Shown here: positions 24,180 to 36,819 of the stretch, one piece after another | Layout of the letters: the number at the start of each line of letters is the position of its first letter | Numbering within the stretch: position 1 is the first letter of the stretch | Assembly (NCBI GenBank): GCA_025345505.1 | Contig: JANVCC010000056.1 | Coordinates: 2,457,865-2,521,864, forward strand | From: Todiramphus chloris collaris | Taxonomy: Eukaryota; Chordata; Aves; Coraciiformes; Alcedinidae | Reading direction: 5' to 3' | DNA: 64,000 bases | Notes under the pieces: generated by a model | The model's input: only the letters and a program-made list of their open reading frames with translations | Database searches by the model: none | What the model was told of the DNA's origin: nothing | Made by a program: the position numbers and the translations under genes

Positions 24180-25204
24180 ACAGAATGAAAGACATTATAG
24201 TGTTGGTGGGGTTTTTTTTTTTTCAAAAGGTGGGATTTTACTTCTTGCCTATGAAACCAGTTGTGGTCAACTCAGTGAGAGTCATTTGAGCCTCTGGAAA
24301 GAATCTACTACAGGAAATGCTGTAAGTCCTTTGTTGTTTTTCATACAGGTGAAATCGCTCAATTCTCTACACCAAATCCAATGCCAAAGCAGATTACCAT
24401 TTTCCATTTTGGAACAGAGATGAGAATTGATACTTGCCTGACTTTCCTAAGACACCTCCAGTGCAGGAGCTAGCTAATACATAGCTAGCATCTGACAGAA
24501 AGGATGCAGCTCAAGGGAATGCAGCTAACATAAAAAGGGCATTAGCAACACCTATTTTGAGTTCTACATATGCTGCTGCTGCCCGTGGAAGAAAGTCAGT
24601 GGAAGTCTTTAGGAATTTATGGACACAGCAGTCATTTAAATCATCATGTTACTTTACATACAATAGTGCAGATATTAATCTGTCTCTAAGTACTGTGCAA
24701 AATTTTTATGCAATGCTTAACTATTTTCTCTTCTGCAAACCAATGGGTACTGCAATGAAGGCTGTGGGGCAGATCAACAGAGCTGATGGAACCACCTCAG
24801 CAGCCTGCTCATTAAACCTCCTGCACAAGCAGCACTGGGCAGGATTTTCTGCACACCATGTTCATCTTCCCCAGCCTCACAAGGAAAATTAGAGTACATC
24901 CAATTAAGACACAGAGGAAGTTTCAGCTAGAAGGAAATAACTTAATTCGTATTTCTCTGGGACATGAGTGTGATACATCCATCTTTATTAAAGCAAACAG
25001 AACAAGGATAACAGAGCTCTACAGTCCAGGGCTAGAACACAACCCTTACTGTAAATAGTTTAAATATTGTTCTTAGAAAAATCACCTTTTACAAAGTTGC
25101 CAAAACTCTCACTGGCCAGAGATAATGCCCTCTGACATGTAGGGAACTGTATTTTTAAAAATGTTTTGTCTTTATGACAGCCTTATCACCTAATGAAGGA
25201 TCAT
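24180..25204. other. Intergenic, no gene recognised
   Basis: Nothing recognised. A 111-codon frame at 24557-24892 has no supporting features. Confidence 0.5.
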
Positions 25205-25380
25205 CCAACACCCCCCCCACTGTAGTCAGCTGCTTCATGTAGGACTTGTTCTCCAGACCCTTCACCAGCTTTGTTGCTGTTCTTTGGACATACTTCAGCA
25301 CCTCAATGTCTTTCTTACAGTGAGGGGCCCAAAACTGAACACAGTATTTAAGGTGTGGCCTCATCAGTGCCAAGTGCATG
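25205..25380 (-). mobile_element. Internal CR1 LINE fragment
   Basis: The minus strand encodes the CR1 reverse transcriptase C-terminal segment in order: [28 protein letters not shown] and [12 protein letters not shown]. Both the 5' part and the 3' terminal repeat are absent. The fragment is interrupted after ENKSYM by diverged sequence with a C-run at 25211-25219. Confidence 0.93.
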
Positions 25381-28300
25381 AACTTTCAAACATTATACAG
25401 CAAAATCACTCCAGAGATAAGAGTTTTCAGGTAGACTGGAAAACACTCCTTGTCACAAATGAGATTCAGGAGTTTTTAATTTGCTTTAATTCAGTATGTG
25501 GGGTTTTTCCTGATAACAGAGGGGAAAGAAAATCATGTTTGTATCTGATGATGATAATACAAAGTATTTTTAAAAGTCTGCATTCCACTGTTTCCCGATT
25601 GCACAGCAGTTTATCGGAGAGGAGCATGGACATGAGGCAAAGCGGTGCCCACCAAGACAGGAGGAGGGCACGTGCTGACACCAGGGCACAGCCAGATCAC
25701 CTCGTCCCTCCCAGTGCTGCATATCTGCTCTGCAAAGCCCCAGATGCATGGAAGGCTTGCTTTCCTTGCTCCATGCTTTTTCAGAAGAAGAGTATTAGCA
25801 ATGTTGTGTATGTCTGTACTGCACAGTAAGGTGGGGAGGGATTTGCAGTGAACACGAGCAACACTGTTAGAGACCTTCTACACTTGCATTTCCCAGCTGT
25901 TAGTGTAATCTCAGGGGCTCCCTAGGATGTGGAGATCCAGAGCACAGTGGTCCCCACAGCACTTCCAGAGCAGCTGCTTGACCCCACAGCATCTTACTGT
26001 GAACCCCTCTCCGGTGCTGAGCTGTTCTGGTTTTAGTTCTGGCAGGGAACGTTTCAGTTGCATCAGTGCAGAGTTGTTCTGGTCCTCAGGCAGCCTTCCA
26101 GTCTAATGCATAAGTTTTAAAAGCTTTCTTAGTAAATACCAAGTTTCATATTTTTCCACCTACTATTTCCCACCCCAGTCCCAGGACTAAGGGCTAAAGC
26201 AATGATATAACCTTGCATTTCTGATCAGATTGCTGCTGTCTCCTCTCCCCTTTCCTAAGGTTTCTAAATAACAAGCACTGCCACTTCCCTAGCGGTCACT
26301 CCAATTCCACATCAACACAAAGGCAGGAAAGGCCATGGCATCTTTTCAGGAGCACAAGAGAAAGTGAGACCCAAGGCAACTACAAACTGGTAGAAGGTAG
26401 AAATCATTACAGCCTGCTCCTGGGTTTAAGGAGCCAGCTACAAGGACAAAAGTCTCTAGAAAAATGTCCTCTTTGACAACTCACAGTAAATTGGAAAGGT
26501 CAGCAGTGACAAAGCTGCTAAAGAGATGGTAACTGTAGCTAATTGGATGGGCTGCTGCCTACCTGTCTGAAACCCAAGGATTTGTCTAAGAGATTTTTTA
26601 ATTTTAATTTTTTGGGGCCTTGCATATTATGCTGATGTGGTTCATGCAACACAAAGATGTTCCTTTTTCATTTCTTTTATTATTCGTACCTTAAAGACAT
26701 CACTGTGTTCACCATTAGGGATTTTTTTTATAGATAAAGTAGGTGAAAGTAAATAAAGGATAGAGCTGCAAAATCTTACATACCCAGCCTAAGTGGACAC
26801 TTGTGAACTTAAAAATATTTTGCAGGTGGACAATTATTTCAGTGCAAATTTTTTCATTAGCAAAAGCTTTGCATTTGAAATGGACAGTTCCAACATTTTC
26901 CTAATTGACTTTTCTGTTCAAAATGAAACAAAATTCCTCTTAGGGTCATTTTAACTTGGCATCTTCAAGTCAGCATCTCTCCCCTTTCTTAACACATCTC
27001 TGTTCTTTCTCTGCTGGAGACAAGCTAAGGGATTTGCATGCTATTTTCTCACTGACTCATTTTCCAAATATGGCCATTTAACAAACATTATTTCTGCAGG
27101 CAGCCATCCCCTTCAGATCCTTCATAAAGGAAATTACTCAATCAATAAAGTTAATTTTCACTTGCCCTTGAAGCAGCCACCCACCCCAGCAGATGTTCAG
27201 AAACAGACTAAAACAAAGCCAGAAGCCTACTCAGATCTAAACATCTCTTGCCAATGTCCTTCTGCAGCTAAGGTTGAAATTAATATTTTATCTATACTAG
27301 GAAACAATGCAGAGAGCAAGACCATGTTCTGCTGCTTTAATTAGCCAACTGAAAGATTAATAAACAGCAGTGATGCGCTCTGGTCCACTCTCACCATGTT
27401 TGCAGTCAACCCACTTCTACTATAAATGTTGTTTTCATGTTGAAACAAACTCAAAGGTGATGTTAACCCTAACTAGGTACCTCCTGTGTAAAACACAAAT
27501 TACTGCAGTTCTGAAACTGGCCCAGTGAGATCCAGGAGGAGCTAGTCTCACTGCCTTGTTTTGTCCTGGGAGGAAGTCCACACTGGAAAGGGAACAAAGA
27601 CTTACCTGGAGATCCTGAGGAAATCCTGCAGCTGCATTATTTCATCTTATGTATGGATGCCACTGGAGAGACCCTCAAAACTTCTTGAGTGAGGTCTGTT
27701 TTTTCAGACCTGCAACCTGTGGAAAGTAATGCACAACAGCATTAATCACAGGAGGAAAATAGACAACACCACTCTTTTTACATGAGGTTCAGTATCAGAT
27801 AGACTAAAAAAAAAAAAAGCATCTTGGGATATAACCTACTCTGCTTTACATGAACATGCTGTTTATGCAGCAAGACCAGATTTAAACTGAGAAAGATTAA
27901 AATTAGGTTGCCCTCCAGAAGGGTCTTACGTTGTCCAAATTCTTGCCACATGTAGTCTGCCTGGTTCTCACAGAAGTTGGCCCCAGTTTGAATTTCCTTG
28001 GGAGTCACACTTGGGTGGGACACTGGAGACCTTAAGCAAGAGTGGGTAAACAAACTGGCCTTAAAGTCTGCAAGACAGAAAAATGTTTAAATTTAATGTT
28101 TAAGAAAAAAAAAAAGAAAAATTAACAGTTGTTCTCAGGCATAATATCCAGAAGGGTTGTTAACAAGTGAAGCAGGTCTCCACAGAGAGACAAGCAGGAG
28201 ACACAGGGAAAAAAAAGAAGAAAAAGCACTCTGTTATGAAGAAGGGGATTTTGTGGGCAAAATGAACATCACAAAATGGCTTATCAATGAAATACCTATG

Positions 28301-31109
28301 TAGAACAGAATTTAAAAGAGGTGTGAAGGAACTGAGACCATGGACTGTTAAGACTATGGTATGAAGCTAAAGTCAAGAGAAAAACACTGTGAATAATGAT
28401 ATCAAGGAAGAGAATGAAAGGAGAAAGTGATTAATCTACCTATGTTCTCTTTACCAGGACAGAAAGGAAGGAATATGTTCCAAACCAAGTGTGGCTAACC
28501 AAGGAGCTCGTAGAATAGATCTAGTCTCATAGTTGAAATAACACTCCCATTTCTGCAGCACTGGGGGTCTCACTACCCTAGGCACTGCAGGGCACTATTT
28601 CTGTTACAGGTGTCACCATTTCAGAAACAACATTAGCCCATCTTCCTGGGATTTATCTCCTGGGAGTCTTCCAAGCTGAAAGGCAGAAGAAATCAACCAC
28701 TGTCCCTGTGAGTCAGGGCAGAGGCTGCGTGGGGGGTTCCACAGGTGCCTCAGGACCCTGCTGCGGGCTCACGCCACCTCACATGCCTGGGATGGGAATT
28801 TTCCAGAGTAGGGGAGGATGCCCCATGCTTTGATACTATGCTAATAAGAAAGGACTGGTTGAGGACTAAGACAGCGTTACATTCAGACCTTAACAACTGA
28901 ACATACCTGTGAGTGCTGGTTTAGCAGCTATTTTCATCCTGCTGATGCAGCTAACGCCAGGAGAGCTGGTTGCAAAAAAAATTAACCATTGCAATTTCAA
29001 GCAGAGCTCTTGCTATCTAAAGGACAGAGACTTTTTAATGACTAACAGAAAAAAAACTTGGGTAAGGTCTGATAAATCAGCACCTGATTTAATAGGAGAT
29101 CCATCCTTTCAGGCTGAAAACTCATTCACACAACACAGATGGCTCTTCAGATGGAACTTCTGATGTGGACAACAAACAGAATAGTCACTGTTGCTGGTAA
29201 AATTAATGGTGAAAGCTCATAGCTTCACAAGCCTCTTGGCTGTTTGAAATTAGTTGATAACAAAAGATGGTGAGCAAAATCCTTCTGCAGTTTAAACAAA
29301 TACCTATGACATGCATCATACATAATGATCTGAAAATATGGAGGTCCAGCACATTCCTACCAACAGCTCCTGAATAACTGTTTCACTCTCTTTGTTCTGC
29401 TTATTGCAGGGCATCTATCAGATCAATTTACCTTCATTTTTCTAACATACCTTAGTTTTTTTACATAACTACCTGGTGTAAATACTATCAGAAGAGTCTA
29501 GCTGTATCTTCTGTTGAAAATAACACACCTTGAAGATTAAGGATTTATTTTGGAAATCTTTCCCATAAATTAGACCTAGAGCTGCAAAGCCACATTTGAT
29601 GCCTCATCCAGCCTGAGTATGGAGTCATTCTATTTAACTAAGACCAAGCTCCTAAAGGTCAGGGCTGATGACAGACTGCACACAGGTGGAGTTGCCAAGC
29701 CTTGAGATAACTCTCTACACCTCCTTCCCCAGCTCTCACAGCTGATCTACAGCAGCTGTCTCCTGCATTAAGCTCAGTTTTTGCCTAACCACTCCAGAGG
29801 TATTATTTACAGTTCAAAATGTTGACTTGGGCATGTCTGAACCCAGGGAGTGGCTGCTCTGGACTGATCATTAACAGCAGTATGTTCCATGGTAACAGCT
29901 TAGGGCTCAGCTATTGTCTTTGTACAGGAACAAGGCCAGATGATATTAATGAACATGAAGAACATCTATAAATCCATTAACAAGCTTGCTTTTTTTTGGG
30001 GGGGTTGTTTTTAATCTCTGCTTTCTTTGGCTTCTACTTTGATGCACAATTTATCAAATTATTTTTAAATCTCCTCTAGGTTTTTTTCTAGTTTAAGATA
30101 TTTTCTAATCACAGAGCCCTCTTTCTTTTGCTGCTGTCACTTCTGCACTCTCTCCATGCTGCTGAAAGTTTCTCAGGGAGGAGCTCTGGGAGGAGCTTTG
30201 CCTTCTAGCCTTCCAGTATTGGGTTTTACCATTAAATTTATTTAAAAAAAACCCAACCAAACAAATCAAAAAAAGCATGGGACTTTTGAAAAATTCTCAA
30301 AAAGTAATTTTTTTGTGAATGCAAAGCACAAACTCTGCATGTACCTTCTACCCTTGACAAAAGCACTGTGTGAGAGTGATTCATCTGCTTCACCTCCATT
30401 TGTGGAGAGCCACAGAGTAACTTTTCCTCCCATTCCTTGAGTTAGATGCATCTGCTTCATGTCCCACTCTGGAACCTGGGCCTTGCATACACCCACACTG
30501 CTCTGCTGAGAGCAATCAGCTGTGTGCTGTGTTGCTGCTCCCCATTTCCACTCAGAATCATTTCAGCGTTTGGCCCTTGCTGGCTTGCTCGCATATTCTT
30601 GGAAGTCAGAGAAAAATCTTGCCACTTCTCTGTGAATTTTGTAGAAGCCTAACTGGAGAATCTAAAGTCCTGCTTGGAAAGGATCTATGACACTTCGAGC
30701 ATTCTTAATGCAACCTTCACAGGTTGTCACTCACCAAAGCTGGATTTCTCCTCCTTCTCTAAATATTACTGATGCATGAAGAGAGAGAGATTGAGTTCAG
30801 CTTCAGCTCCTCAAATTAGAAATGCATGTGTGCCTTGTGGTCTGTTGCATTAGAGGTGCTTGTACCTGTAGGCTTTTAGAGATGTGTATAATTGACCCTG
30901 TACTGAAGTGGAAGAAAACACATTTGACTCTCAGAATAAATGGAAATAATTGTCAGCCTCTGTGGGGACTACGTTCAGGTAAGTTCTCTTAGCAGCGGGC
31001 TACAACCCACTATGCTTTTGCTCTTGGGACCTAGTATCTTTTCTTAGAAGCTATTAATACTGCAAAGCACTAGCTAGTGCTTACTTTCTCACAGCAATGT
31101 TTTATTAGT
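25381..31109. other. Intergenic, no gene recognised
   Basis: Long stretch without recognised exons, RNA genes or repeats. The patch at 28,560-28,800 is GC-richer but unidentified. An open frame near 28,909 begins with a hydrophobic run but has no ATG and no splice support. Confidence 0.5.
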
Positions 31110-31410
31110 TGGGTGTCAGGTAGAAGGGGCCAGTCTCTTTTCAGTGGTGCCCTGTGATAGGATGAGAGGCAATGGTCACAAATTGGAACACAGGAAGTTC
31201 CACCTCAACATGAGGAAAAACTTCCTTACTGTGAGGATTACGGAGCACTGGAACAGGCTGCCCAGAGAGGTTGTGGAGTCTCCTTCTCTACAGAGTTTCA
31301 AAACCCATCTGGGTGTGTTCCTGTGTGGCCTGCCCTGGGAGATCCTGCACTGGCAGGGGGGTTGGATCCGATGATCTCCAGAGGTGCCTTCCAACCCCTA
31401 CTATTCTATG
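31110..31410 (+). mobile_element. CR1 LINE 3' end, plus orientation
   Basis: The segment contains the C-terminal CR1 ORF2 pieces [20 protein letters not shown] and [19 protein letters not shown]. It then has the 3' tail ggttggatccgatgatctcc and ccttccaacccctactattctatg, ending in one copy of the terminal octamer. This is a 5'-truncated insertion of the usual type, fairly well preserved. Confidence 0.96.
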
Positions 31411-33823
31411 TTTCATATTCACAACTGTGCACTCCTTACCACATTATTTTTCACCACTACCATAGTCATATAAATAAATATTCTTATTCCAGTGGTTGGT
31501 TGTGGGCAAATAAAAGCAGACCAGACAATATAGCTGCTCCACAACAGGTGTTTTTCCTTTCCCAGGACCTGTGCTCCCAAAGTATTTATCCACAAGAAAC
31601 CTGTGAAAACACAGACTAAGTCTTGCACTGGGTTTCACAGTCTCAGTCTCAGGCTGGTAGCCACACCAAGAAGCCTCCTATTTTTGTTATAGCTGGGACA
31701 CCTTTCTCTCTGTCTGCAGTTCTCTGGCAAGGCTCTGGAATGCCCTCCTACTGTTTTCCAAGGTCAGGTTCTTCAGTAACTCTTAATGTTGGACTGCTAA
31801 CAGTATTAGTATTGGAACTTAGTTTTGGAACTAAGTCTTAGCGTCTTAGGACATGTGAGGACATTTAGGAAACATAGTCATATCTGATGGTCACCTATTT
31901 TAACCTGAGGCATGGCTTGGTAGCAGTTAAGATGGGTGATATTAAAAATATTTGTTGGTGGAAGGTAATATGCTTTGAAATACAGTTTTATATATATACC
32001 CCATGGGCAAACATCTTGTATAGAATGAAGCACAGTGTAAATGTAGCCTGCCTGGCAATGACCTGAGCTTCTACCAGGGCTCAAAACCCACAGCCACTGC
32101 CTATCTGCTGCCCATTTCCACAGTCATTGCAGAGCTGCTAAAAGCTTGACCAGTGCTGTACCAATGCAGCTATGGTACTTGTACTCAACTGGTTGCCTCC
32201 TACTGCTTGCTGGGGTGTCTGCCTGGTATTCCCTTGTGCTGGCATGCTGAGGAATCTCCTGTGTATGGTGATATCTGTGATGCTACATCTTTGGAAAGTC
32301 TTGGTCCCACCTGCTGTTGTGCAAGTGAGAGTGCTGAGAACTATGAGAGCTAAAGACAATTTTTTAGAGACTTTTCAATTTTGGTTTTAACCAGTCCTCT
32401 CTTGTAACTAGCAGTAGATGACATCAGAATAAAGAAAATTAGCACACGGCCATCACAGTCTCTCCTATCGCATCCACTCCCTTCTCAAATTCCAACAGAT
32501 ACTACAAGGAATTTAGCTTCTCTTCGGCTTCTTTAAGTGATGATTAACGTAGTTTCCCCATGTTGTGAAATGAGCCTATATTAAGGCTCATAGTGATAAA
32601 CTTTATGCTCTGTATTTCCTGATGAGAGAGTTTTTTTTTTTATGCCTGACAATTTACTTGTCATAGAGTAGTTCTCGTCCATGAGATGCAGGCGGATACA
32701 AGAGTGTTTCAAGGCCAAAGGCAGATGGTAAACAGTTCACCATGTGCAGTCACTGAACAGGTTTTTCTGGGCACTTTCCTCCAAAGTCAGGGAACAGACC
32801 TGAATAGATTTAGGTGTGAATTCTGATTTCACATTAGCATTACCTTGAAAATTATCTTGCAGTTGCAGCTGAATTACTTTCTTGTGCTAAGTAGCTCTAT
32901 TCTGCTTTCACCTATGACCATGTTGCCATGGCAAAGTCACTCCTGCATCTGTATGTTTTAAGCACATAACCTACAAAGCACTTTGGATTCCTTTGACATA
33001 GTAGGCATCTATTTTTCAGGTGTTTTTCTTGTTTAAGATAAAATCTGTAAAACAAATGGAGAACACGCTATCAGTAGGCCAATTCATATTTCTACAACAG
33101 CATCTCCAAAGGCCTCTGTATGTGTGTTTCATATTACACCTGTGAGTACTCTTTAAGCACTGACCTTTTTATAGGATCAAGCATCTACAAGCATGTTTTT
33201 GGTTTCATGCTGTTATCATGCTGTAACATAATTCTTTGAGGTTTCCATAGCAAGTATAAAAAATCAAATTAAAGCATCTTTTGGTTGAAAACAAGAGTAG
33301 TGAAGATTTTTATCTTTCATAATGCAACTTCTCTAAATAAGCTGTAGCATTGTTTCTTTCTTTATTACTCTATTAACACAGATGTCCACTAGCCTGTCAC
33401 AATGACCAAATATTTTCGGTTTTGTATGTCCGTGGATAAAAAAAAAAAGTCAAATTAGATGGGTAATGATCTGAACATACACATTCATCCTCTCCAAACT
33501 ATTAGCCAGAGAGCTTTTCAAATTAACAATTATTCAAAAATTGAAAACCAAGTTACATATTGCTTACCTCAAGCAGATTAACAATGTTCTTTTATTTATA
33601 AGGTAGCCTGGAAGTACCTTTTCACTCTAAGAAGAAAGATTCTGGCAATCAGCAGAACAGGAAAGGAGGAGTAGATTGGCCGCTGCAAGTTACAGAACTA
33701 TTCACCAGTACAGATCCATGACTTTTTTTCTCTTGTTCCAGTGATTTATCAGAGAGCAATCTGAACTGAACATTTGCAGAAAGAGTATAGAAGAAGTCTG
33801 TGAAATTGCTGTTCAACAATTAA
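31411..33823. other. Intergenic, no gene recognised
   Basis: Contains small imperfectly spaced inverted repeats: ACTTAGTT/AACTAAGT at 31817-31836, and ATGAGCCT/AGGCTCAT around 32,569-32,592. No genes or other repeats recognised. Confidence 0.5.
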
Positions 33824-34121
33824 CACAGAATCACAGAATTTCCTAGATTGGAAAAGACCTTTAAGATCATGTAGTCCAATCGTTAACCTAGCACTGAGAA
33901 GACTTTAACTAAACCATATCCCTCAGCACTATGTCTACATGACTCTTAAATACCTTCAGGGATGGGGTCTCAACCATTGCCCTGGACAAGCTGTTCCAGT
34001 GTCTGATAACCCATTTGGTAAAGAAATTCTTCCTCATATCTAATCTAAACTTCCCTTGGTGCAACTTAGGGCCATTTCCTCTTGTCCTATCCCTTGTTAC
34101 TTAGGAGAACAGACCAACCCT
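33824..34121 (-). mobile_element. CR1 LINE 3' end, minus orientation
   Basis: It begins with the inverted terminal repeat acagaatcacagaat, then gattggaaaagacctttaag and gtccaatcgttaacct. It continues through the reverse complement of the CR1 C-terminal coding part to cttgtcctatcccttgtta. It is 5'-truncated and belongs to a different CR1 subfamily from the copies at 31,110 and 34,570, judging by the tail sequence. Confidence 0.95.
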
Positions 34122-34309
34122 CAAGAAAAAGATACATATGGAAGTACAGGTGCTATTCTGATGCTGTTTGCTTCTAAGCAGTAGTCATTAGGAGTAAATC
34201 CCTTTCTCTTTCCTTTTTAATGGATTCAAATACATTCCAGAACTTAGAGAAAATGAATGCTGTCCAGATAGCCAATTCTGGATGCTAGACCATAGAAAAT
34301 TTCTGGAAT

Positions 34310-34396
34310 TTATATATATTTAATATATACATAATATATATTATATTTATATATAAAATAATATAGAATTCTATTAAATATATATATGTAATATAA
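34310..34396. repeat. AT-rich (TA)n-like low-complexity tract
   Basis: About 87 bp almost entirely A and T with many tatata runs, interrupted by short c and g bases. Likely a degraded (TA)n microsatellite. Confidence 0.9.
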
Positions 34397-34569
34397 GCAG
34401 CACAAAACCTAAGACCAAGTCTGTAAACAATGCTGTATAGTAGGTATTACAATAAGTAGTAGGAAGTTCTTTATTTTCAGCTATGCCAGCATTTGTTGAT
34501 GTGCACTAGAACAAGTGCTGTTTTTTGCAATGATAGAATTCCTTTACACCAAGACTGGTGACAGTCAAA

Positions 34570-34917
34570 TTTGGAGATCTTATCAATGCTTATAAATACC
34601 TAAAGGGGGAGTGTCAACAGGATGGGGCCACAGTCTTTTCAGTGGTGCCCAGCAACAGGACAAGGGGCAACATGCACAAACTGAAACACAGGGAGTTCCA
34701 GCTGAACATGAGGAAAAACTTCTTTACTTCAGAGTGACGGAGCCCTGAGACAGGCTGCCCAGAGATGCTGTGGAGTCTCTTTCTCTGGGGAGATTCAAAA
34801 CCTGCCTGGACACAGTCCTGTGGAAGCTGCTCTGGGTGAAACTTCTTTAGCAGGGGGTTGGACTAGATGACCTCCAGAGGTCCCTTTCAACCCCTACAAT
34901 GCTGGGATTCTGTGATT
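34570..34917 (+). mobile_element. CR1 LINE 3' end, plus orientation
   Basis: It starts in CR1 coding sequence (cttatcaatgcttataaata), passes through ttcagtggtgcccagcaaca, gaggaaaaacttctttactt and caggctgcccagag, and ends with ggttggactagatgacctcc and gggattctgtgatt. It is 5'-truncated and carries frameshifts. Confidence 0.96.
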
Positions 34918-36819
34918 AGTGTAATTTTTTTCGTATCTATAAATGCACTTACTGTAGTATTTGAGTATTGCAGGAAAGGACAGAACTTCACCTCTACATA
35001 GTTTAGAAAAGATGGGCAGTGTTTTTGAATGTAAGAATGTTTTCTCTTCCTGTGTTAGTTTAATGGGACAGATGCCAATGCTTTTATGAATTATGAATGC
35101 AGCAGTCTTCTTTCCAAATGAAGATGTTGGAAGTCTGCCACTGGAATGAGGTGCTCATATTACATACTGCCAGCAAATTTCTGTTTCTTTAATGAAAACT
35201 AGATTATTAAAATACTTTTCTTTTGAAAGACATTACTCTTGCCTATAATGATGTTGCATAGCATATTCTCCTCTAGAATAAAAGAGAAAGAAATAATCAG
35301 GGTAGAAAGCAATTTGAATCACAGTTCTAACAGGGAAATTCATACGCTGTCCCCCTGATGTAAATGGCTGTTTGTGTACCACCTACCTTCCTCCTTCAAT
35401 AAAACATAATCTGGGTTTATGACTGATCAGGCATTTGGTACCACTCCTATGCTTGCTTTGTTTTTTTCTTCCTCTCCACAATGATTCTCTTTTTAGCTAC
35501 CTGAAACAGAGTAATTCTTTGAAATAATGTAATCATCAACACTTTAAATGGAAATCTTACTTCAGAAAACATTGCTCCCTATTTAGGAACAGAATTTTAT
35601 GCTTAAATATGATTCAATTTCTGTTTCATAAAGAATGTAAGAGCATTATGTAGAAGCATTATGTAAAGTTTGGTTGGGTTTTTTTTTTCCCCACTGAGTG
35701 ACCATAAGTCTCATGAAGGCTTTTAGAAGAATGGAAAGTATTAGTCTATGACGTTTCACAAATCTGGAGGTTTTAAATAGGTTCAAAGAAAGCCAGTGCG
35801 GCTGCACTGCTTCTGCTGCACAGGTTACATAGCAGCCAATGGTGCCATGACTTCCCTTTGCCCATGTATCAGCAAACTGCAACGTTACTAAAAAAATCCC
35901 GTGGAAAATGTTTCATTTACTCACATGTACACATTGCAGTATTTTATATAGACCTTCACATGTGCTCACAAGCAATTGTTATCTTCCTCTGGTAACATCT
36001 GTAAGGGCTTTTGATTTAAGAGGATGCAAAATGCTATTTGTCTTGGGTGATTTTAGTTTAATCAGCAATCTTTTCTATCATTTCCAAATCTGAACTGCAT
36101 CTCAGATCTCATGCCGTGTTATTGCAGGTTTCACAGTAGCATCTCAGATAAGAGGTATGAGTTTTCTTGAATAACAACTCTCCCTCCATTGTTTTTCTTT
36201 GCAATAACTCAATATATAGTATGAAGATTAATAATTCACACCAAGAGTTCATTTATAAAGATATTCTCTAGCTTCCAATTTGCGTGCACATTTATTTTGT
36301 CTTACCTTAGAGCTAAAAAAACTCAATGACATAATAAAGGGTAATCAGAAAGCAAGTGCACAGAACAAGAAATACTCCTGAAACCACATTAACTCAGAAT
36401 AAGATCAAAAAGGGAGTGAACAAAAAGGAAAAATTAGAGCTGACATGATAACAAGCAATGAAATTAGGTTTAAGAAAAAAAGTAGCAGAAGCTCTATGGA
36501 ATTGTTAAGCACAGAAATGTACTTTAAAAGAAAAGTCTCAAACATACAGTCACACTGTGGAACCCACTTGGTTATATTTTTCAAAATGGGATGCCAAATC
36601 CAGTCAACTTTAGTGTTAGGCAGGCTTTGAACCCATGAAAATTAATGGTAACACTCTCTATGTTGCTAGCGAGAATAAAAGTAGGTAGATTTTTCTACAA
36701 GACATTACAGCATTCCAATTTCCACTCTGCATTTCTGTGAGTTGATAGTATGCCTGCATTATTAAGAAATAAAGCTAGTAAAAGCTTTAATTCAAATATT
36801 ATTACAAACTAGAGAGAAG
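34918..36819. other. Intergenic, downstream of the inferred PCGF5 3' end
   Basis: AT-rich, with no gene or repeat family recognised. Confidence 0.45.

Noticed and set aside
28909..29163. 84-codon frame starting with a hydrophobic, signal-peptide-like run followed by several cysteines
   Set aside because: The frame begins at GTG with no upstream ATG, matches no family I recognise, and has no splice or promoter support. Chance hydrophobic codons are likely.
1..36800. HECTD2, the gene that follows PCGF5 in human, was looked for below the 3' UTR
   Set aside because: No HECT-domain or other recognisable exon was found. The intergenic distance is probably larger than the window.
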